Assembly: GCF_030142045.1 (NCBI RefSeq)
Contig: NZ_CP126242.1
Span: 1-64,000 of the forward strand
DNA length: 64,000 bases
Source: Arthrobacter sp. zg-Y919
GTDB lineage: Bacteria; Actinomycetota; Actinomycetes; Actinomycetales; Micrococcaceae
Direction of reading: 5' to 3'
Under the pieces are notes generated by a model, which worked only from the letters and a program-made list of their open reading frames with translations, was not told the origin of the DNA and searched no databases. Positions 47,207-56,244 of the stretch are shown in pieces (positions within the stretch are counted from its first letter, which is position 1; every line of letters begins with the position of its first letter). A program made the position numbers and the translations under genes.

Positions 47207-49687
47207 ATGACTGACACCAGCGCCACCATGCACAACCGCATCCCCGGTACCGAGCCGCACCCCGACAGCGCCCTGGACGGGGTGGATGCCTGGTGGCGGG
47301 CAGCGAACTACCTTTCCGCCGGGCAGATCTACCTCCGGGACAATCCGCTGCTGCGCCGGCCACTGGAGAAAGCCGACGTCAAGGCGCGGCTGCTGGGCCA
47401 CTGGGGCACCACTCCCGGCCTGAACTTCATTTACGCCCACCTGAACCGGCTGATCCGTGAGCAGAAACGGAACGTCCTGTTTATTACCGGCCCCGGGCAC
47501 GGCGGTCCCGCCAATGTGGCGAATGCCTGGCTGGAGGGTACCTACTCGGAGATCTACAGCCATGTGGGCCGGGATGAAGAGGGGCTGCGCACCCTGTTCC
47601 GGCAGTTCTCCTACCCCGGCGGCATTCCCAGCCACGCGGCACCGGAAACGCCCGGCTCCATCCACGAGGGCGGGGAACTGGGCTACTCCCTGGCCCACGC
47701 GTACGGTGCGGTCTTCGATAACCCGGACCTGGTGGCGGCCACGGTGATTGGCGACGGCGAGGCCGAAACGGGTCCGCTGGCCGCCAGCTGGCATTCCAAC
47801 AGCTTCCTTGACCCGGCGGTGGACGGGGCGGTGCTGCCAATCCTGCACCTGAACGGCTACAAGATCGCCAACCCCACCATCCTGTCCCGGATGCCCGAAG
47901 AACAGCTGCTGAAACTGCTCGAAGGCTACGGCTACCGGCCCTATGTAGTGACCGTGGAGGACCCCCATGCCGTCCGGCAGGCCCACGAGGACTTTGCCGC
48001 CGTACTGGAGACCTGCCTGGCGGAAATCACCGCCATCCAGGAGCCGTACCGCACCGGCGAAAAAACGGCGGTACCGCCGGATGTCCCCGGCGCCGGCGCA
48101 ATGGAGCAGCACGCGCCGCGCTGGCCGATGATTGTGTTCCGGTCACCCAAGGGGTGGACCGGTCCCGCCGTCGTCGACGGACTGCAGGTCGAGGGCACCT
48201 GGCGGGCGCATCAGGTACCGCTGTCCGAAATCCACGACAACCCCGGCCATCTGGCCCAGCTGCAGGAGTGGCTGCAGTCCTACCGTCCCGGGGAACTGTT
48301 CGACGCCGAGGGCCGGCTCGTGGAAGGAATCGCCGCGCTGGCCCCGGAGGGAGACCTGCGGATGAGTGCGACGCCGTATGCCAACGGTGGGCGCCTGCTG
48401 CAGGACCTGCACCTGCCGGAGTACGCAGACCATGCGGTGAAAATCGATCATCCCGGCTCGGAACGGGTCAGCCCGATGTTCAACCTGGGCGGTTACCTGC
48501 GCGAAGTGATCCGGAAAAACCCGTCCAACTTCCGGATCTTCGGCCCGGATGAGACCGCTTCCAACCGGCTGCAGGCCGTGTACGACGTCACCGACAAGGC
48601 CTGGCAGCAGCGCATCGATGAACTGGACGAGCACCTGGCCCGCAGCGGCCGGGTGGCCGAGGTGCTCAGCGAACACCTCTGCGAGGGCTGGCTGGAGGGC
48701 TACCTGCTGACCGGCCGGCACGGCGTGTTCAACTGCTACGAAGCCTTCGTGCACATTGTGGACTCCATGTTCAACCAGCACGCCAAGTGGCTGAAGGTCA
48801 GCCGCGGGCTGAGCTGGCGCCAGCCGGTCGCTTCGCTGAACTACCTGCTTTCCAGCCACGTCTGGCAGCAGGACCACAACGGGTTCTCGCATCAGGACCC
48901 CGGTTTTATTGACCATGTGGTGAATAAAAAGGCCGACGTCATCCGGGTCTACCTGCCGCCGGACGCCAACACCCTGCTGGCCGTGGCCGGGAACATCCTG
49001 GACAGCCGGGACCGGGTCAACGTAGTGGTTTCCGGCAAGCAGCCGGCCCCGGTCTGGCTGGATCCGGAGCAGGCGCTGCTGCATGTGGAGCGCGGCATCG
49101 GCATCTGGGACTTCGCCGGCAGTGAAGGATCCGGTCCGGGCACCCGGCCCGATCCCGACGTCGTGATGGCCTGCGCCGGCGACGTGCCCACCCTGGAAAC
49201 CGTCGCCGCCGCGGCGCTGCTGAAGGAACAGCTCCCGGACCTGAGAATCCGGGTGGTCAACGTGGTGGACCTGATGGGGCTGCAGGATCCGCGCGAGCAC
49301 CCGAACGGGCTGTCCGACCGGGATTTCGACACCCTGTTTACGCAGGACCGCCCGGTGATTTTCGCGTATCACGGCTATCCCTGGCTGATCCACCGCCTGA
49401 CCTACCGGCGCACCAACCACGACAACCTGCACGTGCGCGGCTACAAGGAGGAAGGCACCACCACGACGCCGTTCGACATGGCCATGCTGAACCAGATCGA
49501 CCGGTTCCAATTGGCCATCGATGTGCTGGACCGGGTAGCGTCGTTGGGATCGACGCAGGCGTCCTTCCGGCAGCATCTGCAGGACGAACGGGCACGTGCC
49601 CGGCAGTACACCCGCGACGAAGGGCAGGATCCGCCGTACATCACCGGCTGGAACCTGCAGGAAGCAGAGCAGGACACGCCCGGCTAG
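47207..49687 (+). CDS. xfp: Xylulose-5-phosphate/fructose-6-phosphate phosphoketolase
   Basis: An 826-residue thiamine-diphosphate enzyme that splits xylulose-5-P (or fructose-6-P) with phosphate to acetyl-phosphate and glyceraldehyde-3-P (or erythrose-4-P). GPGHGG at 95-100, [18 protein letters not shown] near 142 and the cofactor/metal motif GDGEAETG at 182-189 are diagnostic. Full-length. ATG at 47207 with AAAGGA 8 bases upstream. It follows ligD by 36 bp on the same strand. No acetate kinase or phosphotransacetylase is in the window. Confidence 0.96.
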   Translation: MTDTSATMHNRIPGTEPHPDSALDGVDAWWRAANYLSAGQIYLRDNPLLRRPLEKADVKARLLGHWGTTPGLNFIYAHLNRLIREQKRNVLFITGPGHGGPANVANAWLEGTYSEIYSHVGRDEEGLRTLFRQFSYPGGIPSHAAPETPGSIHEGGELGYSLAHAYGAVFDNPDLVAATVIGDGEAETGPLAASWHSNSFLDPAVDGAVLPILHLNGYKIANPTILSRMPEEQLLKLLEGYGYRPYVVTVEDPHAVRQAHEDFAAVLETCLAEITAIQEPYRTGEKTAVPPDVPGAGAMEQHAPRWPMIVFRSPKGWTGPAVVDGLQVEGTWRAHQVPLSEIHDNPGHLAQLQEWLQSYRPGELFDAEGRLVEGIAALAPEGDLRMSATPYANGGRLLQDLHLPEYADHAVKIDHPGSERVSPMFNLGGYLREVIRKNPSNFRIFGPDETASNRLQAVYDVTDKAWQQRIDELDEHLARSGRVAEVLSEHLCEGWLEGYLLTGRHGVFNCYEAFVHIVDSMFNQHAKWLKVSRGLSWRQPVASLNYLLSSHVWQQDHNGFSHQDPGFIDHVVNKKADVIRVYLPPDANTLLAVAGNILDSRDRVNVVVSGKQPAPVWLDPEQALLHVERGIGIWDFAGSEGSGPGTRPDPDVVMACAGDVPTLETVAAAALLKEQLPDLRIRVVNVVDLMGLQDPREHPNGLSDRDFDTLFTQDRPVIFAYHGYPWLIHRLTYRRTNHDNLHVRGYKEEGTTTTPFDMAMLNQIDRFQLAIDVLDRVASLGSTQASFRQHLQDERARARQYTRDEGQDPPYITGWNLQEAEQDTPG

Positions 49688-49789
49688 GTTTTGCGGCCAG
49701 CCAGGCGCGGTACGCATACGCTTCGGCGCCACCCGTGGGGGAATGGGCGCCGTGGAAAAAGTACGATCCATCCATCGAAGGAGAGTTCA

Positions 49790-50257
49790 TTGACCACTGA
49801 TCAGACGAGCCTTGTAGTTTCCCGGGTCATCGACGCCTCGGCAGCCGACATCTTCAACCTGTTGTCCAACCCCGAGCGCCACCACGAGCTGGACGGCTCC
49901 GGCATGGTGGTCTCGGACGAGAAGACCGACCGCATTACGGCTTCCGGCCAGGTCTTCAAAATGAACATGCACAACGAAAAAATGGGCGACTACCAGACGG
50001 AAAACCACGTCACGGGGTACGACCACAACAAGCTGCTGGCCTGGCAGACCGCCCCGGCCGGCACCGAGCCCAAGGGCTGGCAGTGGGTCTGGGAACTGCA
50101 GGCCGAGGGCGCCGACTCCACCGAGGTCACCCTGACCTACGACTGGTCCCACGTCACCGATAAGGAAACCCTGAAGAAGGTTTCCTTCCCGATGGTGTCC
50201 AAGGATGACCTCGAGGATTCGCTGAACAAGCTCGCCGCAGCGGTTTCGGGCGTTTAA
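49790..50257 (+). CDS. SRPBCC-family protein
   Basis: A 155-residue START-like protein (VVSRVIDASAADIFNLLSNPERHHELDGSGMV, WQWVWELQAEGADSTEVTLTYDWSHV). It has the helix-grip fold that binds hydrophobic ligands; members with this N-terminus are common in Actinobacteria and unassigned. TTG at 49790 is chosen because GAAGGAG lies seven bases upstream and the fold starts there. A terminator hairpin follows. Confidence 0.82.
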   Translation: MTTDQTSLVVSRVIDASAADIFNLLSNPERHHELDGSGMVVSDEKTDRITASGQVFKMNMHNEKMGDYQTENHVTGYDHNKLLAWQTAPAGTEPKGWQWVWELQAEGADSTEVTLTYDWSHVTDKETLKKVSFPMVSKDDLEDSLNKLAAAVSGV

Positions 50258-50273
50258 GGGCTTTTTAGAACGT

Positions 50274-50321
50274 ACGACGGCGGCCGGTGCCTTCCTTCGG
50301 GGAGGCGCCGGCCGCCGTCGT
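50274..50321. terminator. Terminator hairpin, copy 1 of a repeated stem
   Basis: Outer stem ACGACGGCGGCCGG (50274-50287) with its complement at 50308-50321, extended by an inner GCCT/AGGC pairing. The same 14-bp arm recurs at 50816-50863 on the other side of the GNAT gene. Confidence 0.75.
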
Positions 50322-50335
50322 TGTAGGGTGGCGCA

Positions 50336-50794
50336 ATGCGTGAAGGAACACTGATCCGTGAAGCCACTCCGCTGGATGTCCCTGCCTTGGCGCGCCTGCG
50401 GGCGGTGTGGGCGGCCGAGGCGGGCGGGGACAGCCCGGTTGATGCGGGCTTCGTCAAGGAGTTCAGCCTCTGGTTGGCAGCCAACCCGCGCACGTTCTTC
50501 GTCGCCGAAGCGGAGGCAGGCGGGCCCCTGATCGGCATGCTGAACCTGTCGATCTTCGAGCGCATGCCGAAGCCGGGCAAACCGGCATCACTTTGGACCT
50601 ATGTGGCCAACGCCTACGTGCTGCCCCCGCACCGCAATACGGGTGTGGGGAGCGCGCTGCTGACGGCGGCACTTGAGTATTCGCGGGGGATCGGGGCAGT
50701 GCGGGTGGTCACCTCGCCCTCGCCGGCGTCGAAGAACTTCTACGTGCGGAATGGTTTTGAGCCCGCCGAGGAACTGGCCGTCTACCGGTTCTGA
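50336..50794 (+). CDS. GNAT-family N-acetyltransferase
   Basis: A 152-residue GCN5-related acyltransferase. The acetyl-CoA motif region reads VLPPHRNTGVGSALLTAALEY near 100-120 (the R-x-x-G-x-G/A loop is HRNTGVGS) and the C-terminal part KNFYVRNGFEPAEELAVYRF is typical. The acceptor substrate is unknown. ATG at 50336. The gene is bracketed by two nearly identical hairpins, so it probably has its own short transcript. Confidence 0.87.
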   Translation: MREGTLIREATPLDVPALARLRAVWAAEAGGDSPVDAGFVKEFSLWLAANPRTFFVAEAEAGGPLIGMLNLSIFERMPKPGKPASLWTYVANAYVLPPHRNTGVGSALLTAALEYSRGIGAVRVVTSPSPASKNFYVRNGFEPAEELAVYRF

Positions 50795-50815
50795 CCATCG
50801 CAGGACCGGAAAACA

Positions 50816-50863
50816 ACGACGGCGGCCGGCACCTTCCGTAGGGAAGGCACCGGCCGCCGTCGT
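50816..50863. terminator. Terminator hairpin, copy 2 of a repeated stem
   Basis: Same 14-bp arm (50816-50829 with 50850-50863) and same CCTTCC inner segment as at 50274-50321. Lies between the convergent GNAT and SDR genes. Confidence 0.75.
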
Positions 50864-50894
50864 GCGCCTGGATAACCGGGCGGATCAGCGGGGA

Positions 50895-51893
50895 TTAGAC
50901 CGCGGACCAGCCGCCGTCGGAGGGCAGGATGGCGCCGTTGATGTTTACGCCGTCGTCGCTGAGCAGGAACGTGATGGAGGCCGCGAGGTCCTCCGCCGAG
51001 GCCAGGCCGGGAATGTTCACGCGGGCCGGGGACAGGCGGGCCTCGCCGTACTCGCTGGTCTTGCCGCCCATCGGAATACCGGTCGCGACGCCGCCCGGAG
51101 CTACGGCGTTTACACGTATGCCTTCCTTGGCATACATGAACGCGGTGCTGCGGGTGATGCCTACGACAGCGTGCTTGGAGGCGGTGTAAGCCACGCCCGA
51201 AGCGGAGCCACGCAGGCCGGCTTCGGAGGTGATGTTCACGATCGAACCCTTACGTGCTTCGAGCATGGTCGGCAGCACCGCGCGGGTCAGGCGCATCACG
51301 CCCTCCACGTTGACGGCGAAGATCTTCTGCCACATGGCATCGGAGACCTCATGCAGCGGGGAGAAGTCGTCATTGATGCCGGCCACGTTGGCCAGGCCGT
51401 CAATCTTGGAGCCGGAAGCGGCCATGATGCGGTCGATGGCAGCGGCGTCGGTCAGGTCGCCTGCAACCGGAACAATGGCCTCGCCCAGTTCTTCGGCGAG
51501 TTCCTTGATGCGGCCCTCGGCGATGTCGACGGCAATCACGCGGCCGCCTTCGCGGGCAATGCGGCCGGCGGTGGCGCGGCCGATGCCGGAACCGGCGCCG
51601 GTGACGATCACGGTGCGGCCTGCGAAGCGGCCCTCAACGGTCGGGAGGACGGTTTCGGCGATCTCGGGCATCACGCCGCCGTTTGCCTGCTTCACGAGTT
51701 CATCCACGGCAGCCTGCGGGAACTTGCCCTGGCTGAGGTCAACGAGCTGCTGCAGCTTCATGGTCAGGGCGGGGCCGAGCGTGTTCTCGTCGCTTCCAGC
51801 CTGCGCGAGGAAACCGCGGATGGCGGGGCCGCCGGCGGGGTGGTCGAGCCACTGCTGGACGGTGTTCTGGGCGGTGATGGGCGAATTGGCCAC
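50895..51893 (-). CDS. Short-chain dehydrogenase/reductase with N-terminal extension
   Basis: A 332-residue NAD(P)-dependent oxidoreductase. The Rossmann motif TGAGSGIG is at 98-105 and the catalytic set Ser223, Tyr236 and Lys240 is complete. The classic SDR starts near 88; residues 1-85 are an extra, mostly helical segment. GTG at 51893 with GAAAGG upstream. Divergent from a LacI-type regulator with a palindromic site between them, so expression is probably inducible by an alcohol or sugar (inferred). Confidence 0.88.
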   Translation of the reverse strand: MANSPITAQNTVQQWLDHPAGGPAIRGFLAQAGSDENTLGPALTMKLQQLVDLSQGKFPQAAVDELVKQANGGVMPEIAETVLPTVEGRFAGRTVIVTGAGSGIGRATAGRIAREGGRVIAVDIAEGRIKELAEELGEAIVPVAGDLTDAAAIDRIMAASGSKIDGLANVAGINDDFSPLHEVSDAMWQKIFAVNVEGVMRLTRAVLPTMLEARKGSIVNITSEAGLRGSASGVAYTASKHAVVGITRSTAFMYAKEGIRVNAVAPGGVATGIPMGGKTSEYGEARLSPARVNIPGLASAEDLAASITFLLSDDGVNINGAILPSDGGWSAV

Positions 51894-51963
51894 GAACCGG
51901 TCCTTTCGATCGGAGCAGCGGCCGTAATCTGCGGCCGCCGGTACCGGCAGCTCGCCACGATGG

Positions 51964-51975
51964 TTACACGTGTAA
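51964..51975. promoter_or_regulatory. Palindromic operator between SDR and LacI genes
   Basis: Perfect 12-bp palindrome TTACACGTGTAA with a central CG, the geometry expected for LacI-family regulators. It lies in the 185-bp divergent spacer, 71 bp upstream of the SDR start and 104 bp upstream of the regulator. Confidence 0.65.
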
Positions 51976-52078
51976 GTTGCCTGTATCGTCAGACTACCGG
52001 AGAAATCTCCAATGGATAAGGGCTGACGCCGTCGTGTTTGGACGGGCTGCCACCGGCAAAGGCGAAAGAGGGACGTCA

Positions 52079-53086
52079 ATGAACCGCAGGGTCACGTCCA
52101 CCGACGTCGCGCAGGCGGCAGGGGTCTCCCGTGCCACCGTCAGCTACGTGCTGAATGGACGTACCGGGCAGGGCATCTCGGCGGCCACGCGGGACCGGGT
52201 GCTGGCCGCCGCGCGGGACCTGGGCTACGCGCCGTCGACCGCTGCCCGCACCCTGCGCCGCGGCCGCAGCGACCTGGTCCTGATGCTGCTGCCGCCCGAA
52301 CCGCTGGGTCGGGCGCTGGCGATTCTGATTGACGCCGCTTCCGAGGAAGTCGAACGGCAGGGGCTGCGGCTGGTGGCGCACCGGCTGCCCCGGCAGGGCG
52401 GAGCCGTTTCGCTGGTGCATTCGCTGGCCCCGGCGGCTCTGATCCTCGTCACTCCGCTCCCGGAGCCGGAACTGGCCGCCCTTGCGGACGCCGGTATCCG
52501 GGTTGCGTCCCTGCACCAGGCCCAGGATGATCCCCTGGCGCCGGACCTCGGCATCGGTGCGCGGCAGGTACAGCACCTGGCCGACGCCGGCCATCAGCGG
52601 ATCGGCGTGGCGGTGCCGCCGGAGTCCGGTTACGCCTGGCGGGTGGACGTCCGGCTGGCCGCCATCGCGGACGCGTGCGCGCGGCTTCGGCTTCCTCCCC
52701 CGGTGGTCGCTCGGCTGGGCCTGGACGCAGGGGAGGCCGCCGACGTCGTCGCCCGTTGGCTCGATGGGCCGGAGCCGGTGACCGCGGCCTGCGCGTTCGA
52801 CGACGAACACGCCTTCGCGCTGCTGGCCGGCCTGGCGGCAAACGGCCGGACGGCACCACGGGACCTCGCGGTGATTGGGGCCGAAGACATTCCGCTGGCG
52901 TCGCTGGCAGTGCCGCCGCTGACCACCGTGTCGGTGGATGCCCGCTCCCTGGGGCAGCGGTTTGCGCGGATGGCGGTGGCATCGGTGGATGCGGCGCAGG
53001 ACCTGCCGGAGAACGGGGCGGGGGCCAGTGGGGAGCCGGACCCGGCCCTGCCGCCCGTCCGCCTGGTGCGGCGGGCTTCGGCCTGA
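52079..53086 (+). CDS. LacI-family transcriptional regulator
   Basis: A 335-residue repressor: LacI helix-turn-helix (TSTDVAQAAGVSRATVSYVLN, about 6-26), hinge near 50, and a periplasmic-binding-protein-like effector domain (about 62-330) with the late motif AVIGAEDIPLASLAVPPLTTV. The effector is unknown. ATG at 52079 with GAGGG upstream. It probably controls the divergent SDR and itself through the palindrome at 51964-51975. Confidence 0.9.
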   Translation: MNRRVTSTDVAQAAGVSRATVSYVLNGRTGQGISAATRDRVLAAARDLGYAPSTAARTLRRGRSDLVLMLLPPEPLGRALAILIDAASEEVERQGLRLVAHRLPRQGGAVSLVHSLAPAALILVTPLPEPELAALADAGIRVASLHQAQDDPLAPDLGIGARQVQHLADAGHQRIGVAVPPESGYAWRVDVRLAAIADACARLRLPPPVVARLGLDAGEAADVVARWLDGPEPVTAACAFDDEHAFALLAGLAANGRTAPRDLAVIGAEDIPLASLAVPPLTTVSVDARSLGQRFARMAVASVDAAQDLPENGAGASGEPDPALPPVRLVRRASA

Positions 53087-53101
53087 CCCGGAAGGCCCGC
53101 G

Positions 53102-54157
53102 TCAGCCGTGCGGCCAGTCGGCGACGGCCTGCGCCACGGCCTTCTGTTTGGCCGGGGAGATCCGTTCCACCAGATCGATGACCGGTTCCGGGGTGGCCCG
53201 CGAGGTGCGGGGGAGCCGCCAGGTACCCACCACCACGCCGTCGTCCAGGATTGCCGGGCGGAAGACTCCGTTGCCACCCGGGACAATTGCCGCCAGCATG
53301 GCCGGGCCGGCGACCAATGAACGGTCCGCATAACCAAGGATCCATTCGTCGAATGCCGGCACCAGGGTTACACCGGACGGACCCGGGATCTCCGGATCGC
53401 CGATGATCCACGCCGGCGTGCCGTCGACTTCCACCTGGACCAGGTCCTCGACCCCGGCTGCAGCCTTACGCACCACGGTTTTGGGCAGCTTGGTCCACCA
53501 CGCCACATCCGCCTCGGTCACCGGACCGCGCGCCAGCACAAAGCCGCGCAACACAGCTGAGAGTTCGGCGCCGGCAGGGGCGCCGGAATCGCCCGGCGCG
53601 CCGGCTGCCGTGAGGGTGAGGAGTTGTTCGGTGCCGGTCTCGGAAAACCGCCCCCAGTGTGCCAGGCCTTCCACCGACAAGTGCATCAGCAGGTGGTATC
53701 CCCGGCCGTCAGCCGTCTCGATGCCCGCTTCTGACCACAGTTCCAGCACCTCAGCCCGCCGCAGGGGACGCTTCCCCAGGGCCTCCAGGAGGATTTCCCG
53801 GCCCTTTGAAAGCACCACCTCGTCGAGGCCGAGCTCGGCCCGGCGCCGGGCAGCCATGTTGCGGGTCCGCTCCGCGGTGAAGGACAACAGCGTCGCCAGG
53901 TGTTCCGGGGTGGTGGCAAAGAGGGTGCCGCGCATCGGCCAGCTGCGCACCAGCTCACCGCGGTCGAACGCGTCCCGGACGTCCTGGACCGTGGTGCCGG
54001 GGCGCGAGCGGATGGCAATGGCCCGGAGCACGGCGGGCAGGTCCTGGCCCTGCAGTGCGACAGCACGGCGCACGACGTCCGCTGGAGCAAGGTACGAACC
54101 GCCCAGCAGCTGCGATTGTCCGCGCATCCGCCGTGCGGACTGGGCTGAAAGTGTCAC
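53102..54157 (-). CDS. AlkZ/YcaQ-like winged-helix DNA glycosylase family protein
   Basis: A 351-residue HTH_42-family protein. The Q-x-Q motif Gln36-Gly-Gln38 in ALQGQDLPAV corresponds to the catalytic Q-phi-Q of AlkZ-type glycosylases, which unhook interstrand crosslinks or remove alkylated bases. RGTLFATTPEHL and PAFDEWILGYADRS are family features. Glycosylase activity is inferred from the family only. Convergent with the LacI gene. Confidence 0.8.
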   Translation of the reverse strand: MTLSAQSARRMRGQSQLLGGSYLAPADVVRRAVALQGQDLPAVLRAIAIRSRPGTTVQDVRDAFDRGELVRSWPMRGTLFATTPEHLATLLSFTAERTRNMAARRRAELGLDEVVLSKGREILLEALGKRPLRRAEVLELWSEAGIETADGRGYHLLMHLSVEGLAHWGRFSETGTEQLLTLTAAGAPGDSGAPAGAELSAVLRGFVLARGPVTEADVAWWTKLPKTVVRKAAAGVEDLVQVEVDGTPAWIIGDPEIPGPSGVTLVPAFDEWILGYADRSLVAGPAMLAAIVPGGNGVFRPAILDDGVVVGTWRLPRTSRATPEPVIDLVERISPAKQKAVAQAVADWPHG

Positions 54158-54229
54158 GGGGCAAAGCTATGCGCGCGGGGCGGTGCCGGGCAAGGCTTCC
54201 CGTCCAGTCATCCGGCAGCGGCTGGAGCG

Positions 54230-55345
54230 CTAGGAGTTTCCCAGTTCCGCTTCCCGCGCCCGGTAAAGCTGCATCAGCCGGTAGCGGCGGCCCAGTGACT
54301 CCCGGCGGGGTTTGGCCGGCGCGTCCTCCGGCTCGGCCGTCAGATCGATGTGCTTCTTGCCGAAACGCCAGAGCAGCAGGTCATCGAGCAGACGGTCCGG
54401 CCCGGGGGAGTACCGGTGGTCCAGGGCCGCGCGGACCTTGGTGATGGCGTCGGCCTGCAGCAGCCCGGCCAGGTCCATGGTGGTCTTCATGCCGTGCGCA
54501 GAGAGCATTTCCGCGGCCCAGCCCCAGTCATCGCCGGACTTGCGGTTCACGTGCGGCAGCAGGGTCATCCAAATGTCCCGGATCCGGTTGGGGGTCAACG
54601 GGGCGCTGCCCTGGCCTTCCTCGTCCCAGAATCCGGTGACGGTCTCGTAGCGTTCGTGCAGCTCGGCGAAGGCCGTTTCGACCGTCTCCAGCATGGCGGC
54701 GGTGGCGGTGAACTGGCGGTCAAAGTACGGGCTCCAGGCGCGGGGATCGCCGGCCTTGAAGCGGATATCGTGCTCGATCTCGGACCAGGCGTGGGCCAGC
54801 ACGGTACGGATCTGCACTTCGAACAGGTAGCTGCCGTTGGGCCGGTCCGGGTCCAGTAGTTTGTGGAATTCCCGCACGGTGTCATTCTGGATGGTCCGCA
54901 GGATCAGGTGCCGGCTGGAATAGCCGTAGGTGCCGGACTCAATGGAGCCAATGTCCTTCTCGCGGTCGCCGCGGCAGTCAAACTCCGCGCGCTGGCGCTT
55001 GATCAGGTTGGCGGCTTCATCCACTTCGTGCGGCAGCGTCATGATGATGCGCAGGCCCACCAGATCGGTCAGGTTGCGCAGCGGATCCGGGAACAGCAGG
55101 GAGGGCAGCTCCCCGGGGTGTTCCGGCGGCAGCATCCGGGAGGCCTTATCCCGGAAGGACTCCACGGTCTTGGTGCGTGAGGCGACAAACAGCGGTTTCA
55201 CCGGACTGTCGTCAAAGACAGCGCGGAGATTGGCTTCCATCTCTGCGGTGACCGCCTCCAACCCCGGACGGACCCGGGCGTATTCATCGGTGCTGGCCTG
55301 GACCACGGGCCGCAGCCGCTCATCCAGTGTGTCCCACGCGCTCAA
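54230..55345 (-). CDS. RelA/SpoT-domain (p)ppGpp synthetase-like protein
   Basis: A 371-residue protein with a synthetase-type nucleotidyltransferase domain (about 45-200) and no HD hydrolase or TGS/ACT domains. Motifs: SRTKT 56-60, DLVGLRI 94-100, GYSSRH 141-146, EVQIRT 176-181 with LAHAWSEIEHDI. A further 170 helical residues follow. In most synthetases the GY-x-S motif is GYRS; here Arg is Ser, so activity needs proof. TTG at 55345 with AAAGGA upstream. Likely a small alarmone synthetase relative. Confidence 0.82.
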   Translation of the reverse strand: MSAWDTLDERLRPVVQASTDEYARVRPGLEAVTAEMEANLRAVFDDSPVKPLFVASRTKTVESFRDKASRMLPPEHPGELPSLLFPDPLRNLTDLVGLRIIMTLPHEVDEAANLIKRQRAEFDCRGDREKDIGSIESGTYGYSSRHLILRTIQNDTVREFHKLLDPDRPNGSYLFEVQIRTVLAHAWSEIEHDIRFKAGDPRAWSPYFDRQFTATAAMLETVETAFAELHERYETVTGFWDEEGQGSAPLTPNRIRDIWMTLLPHVNRKSGDDWGWAAEMLSAHGMKTTMDLAGLLQADAITKVRAALDHRYSPGPDRLLDDLLLWRFGKKHIDLTAEPEDAPAKPRRESLGRRYRLMQLYRAREAELGNS

Positions 55346-55445
55346 AAGCTGTTTCCTTTCCCCTGCCTGCCGACAGCTTATGGCAGGGCAATTCCCCAAG
55401 GTGCCGATAGGCTCCTTCCCAGATTAAGCCCCAGCGAGGAGATGA

Positions 55446-56210
55446 ATGGCCATGGCGGCATCCGCAGTGCGCATTCCCTATGGTCCGCACCCGGACCAGT
55501 ACGCCGAACTCACCCTTCCGGAGGGCGGTGCCGCGCCACTTGCACTGGTGGTCATCATTCACGGCGGTTATTGGCGTTCGGCCTACGATGCGGAGCTTGG
55601 CCGGCCGCTGGCCGTGGACCTGGCGGCCCGCGGGTTTGCTGCCTGGAACCTGGAATACCGCCGGGCCGGGAACGGCGGCGGCTGGCCCCGGACCTTCGAG
55701 GACGTCTGCGCCGGAATCGACGCCCTCGCGCCGGCTGCACGGGAGTACGACGTCGATCTCTCCCCGGTCGTCCTGCTGGGCCACTCCGCCGGGGGTCACC
55801 TGGCCGTGCTCGCTGCGGGGCGGACCGGATCGCCCGTCACACTGGCCGGCGTCGTGAGCTCCTCCGGGGTCCTGAACCTGGGCGAGGCCCACGAACTGGG
55901 ACTCAGTGACGGCGCGGTACGGAATTTCCTGGGCTGTCCGCCGGAATCGAATCCACAGCGCTACCGGGATGCCGACCCGATGCACTCCCTGCCGCTGCCG
56001 GTTCCGGTCTGGGCGCTGCACGGTGAAGAGGACACCACAGTGCCGCTGAGCTCCTCCAGCAGCTGGGTGGATGCCGCCCGGGCCAGCGGATCACCTGCAC
56101 AGCTGCGGATGATCCCCGGCGACCACTTCGCCATGATCACCCCCGGCACCAAGGCGTGGGACGCCGTCGTCCAGGTGGTCTGTGAGGCCGCCGGAATCCC
56201 TGTCCTTTAA
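55446..56210 (+). CDS. Alpha/beta hydrolase
   Basis: A 254-residue hydrolase with oxyanion motif IIHGGYWR near 38, nucleophile elbow GHSAGGH near 111-117 (Ser113), a DTTVPL acidic region near 200 and GDHFAMI His near 226. The HGGYWR and GHSAGGH pair resembles kynurenine formamidase and related esterases, but no other tryptophan-degradation gene is near. ATG at 55446 with GAGGAG at 55436-55441. Thirty-four bp before the sugar kinase, so perhaps one transcript. Confidence 0.87.
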   Translation: MAMAASAVRIPYGPHPDQYAELTLPEGGAAPLALVVIIHGGYWRSAYDAELGRPLAVDLAARGFAAWNLEYRRAGNGGGWPRTFEDVCAGIDALAPAAREYDVDLSPVVLLGHSAGGHLAVLAAGRTGSPVTLAGVVSSSGVLNLGEAHELGLSDGAVRNFLGCPPESNPQRYRDADPMHSLPLPVPVWALHGEEDTTVPLSSSSSWVDAARASGSPAQLRMIPGDHFAMITPGTKAWDAVVQVVCEAAGIPVL

Positions 56211-56244
56211 GGAAACCGAAAGACGGCTCTGTTAGGTTGGCAGT

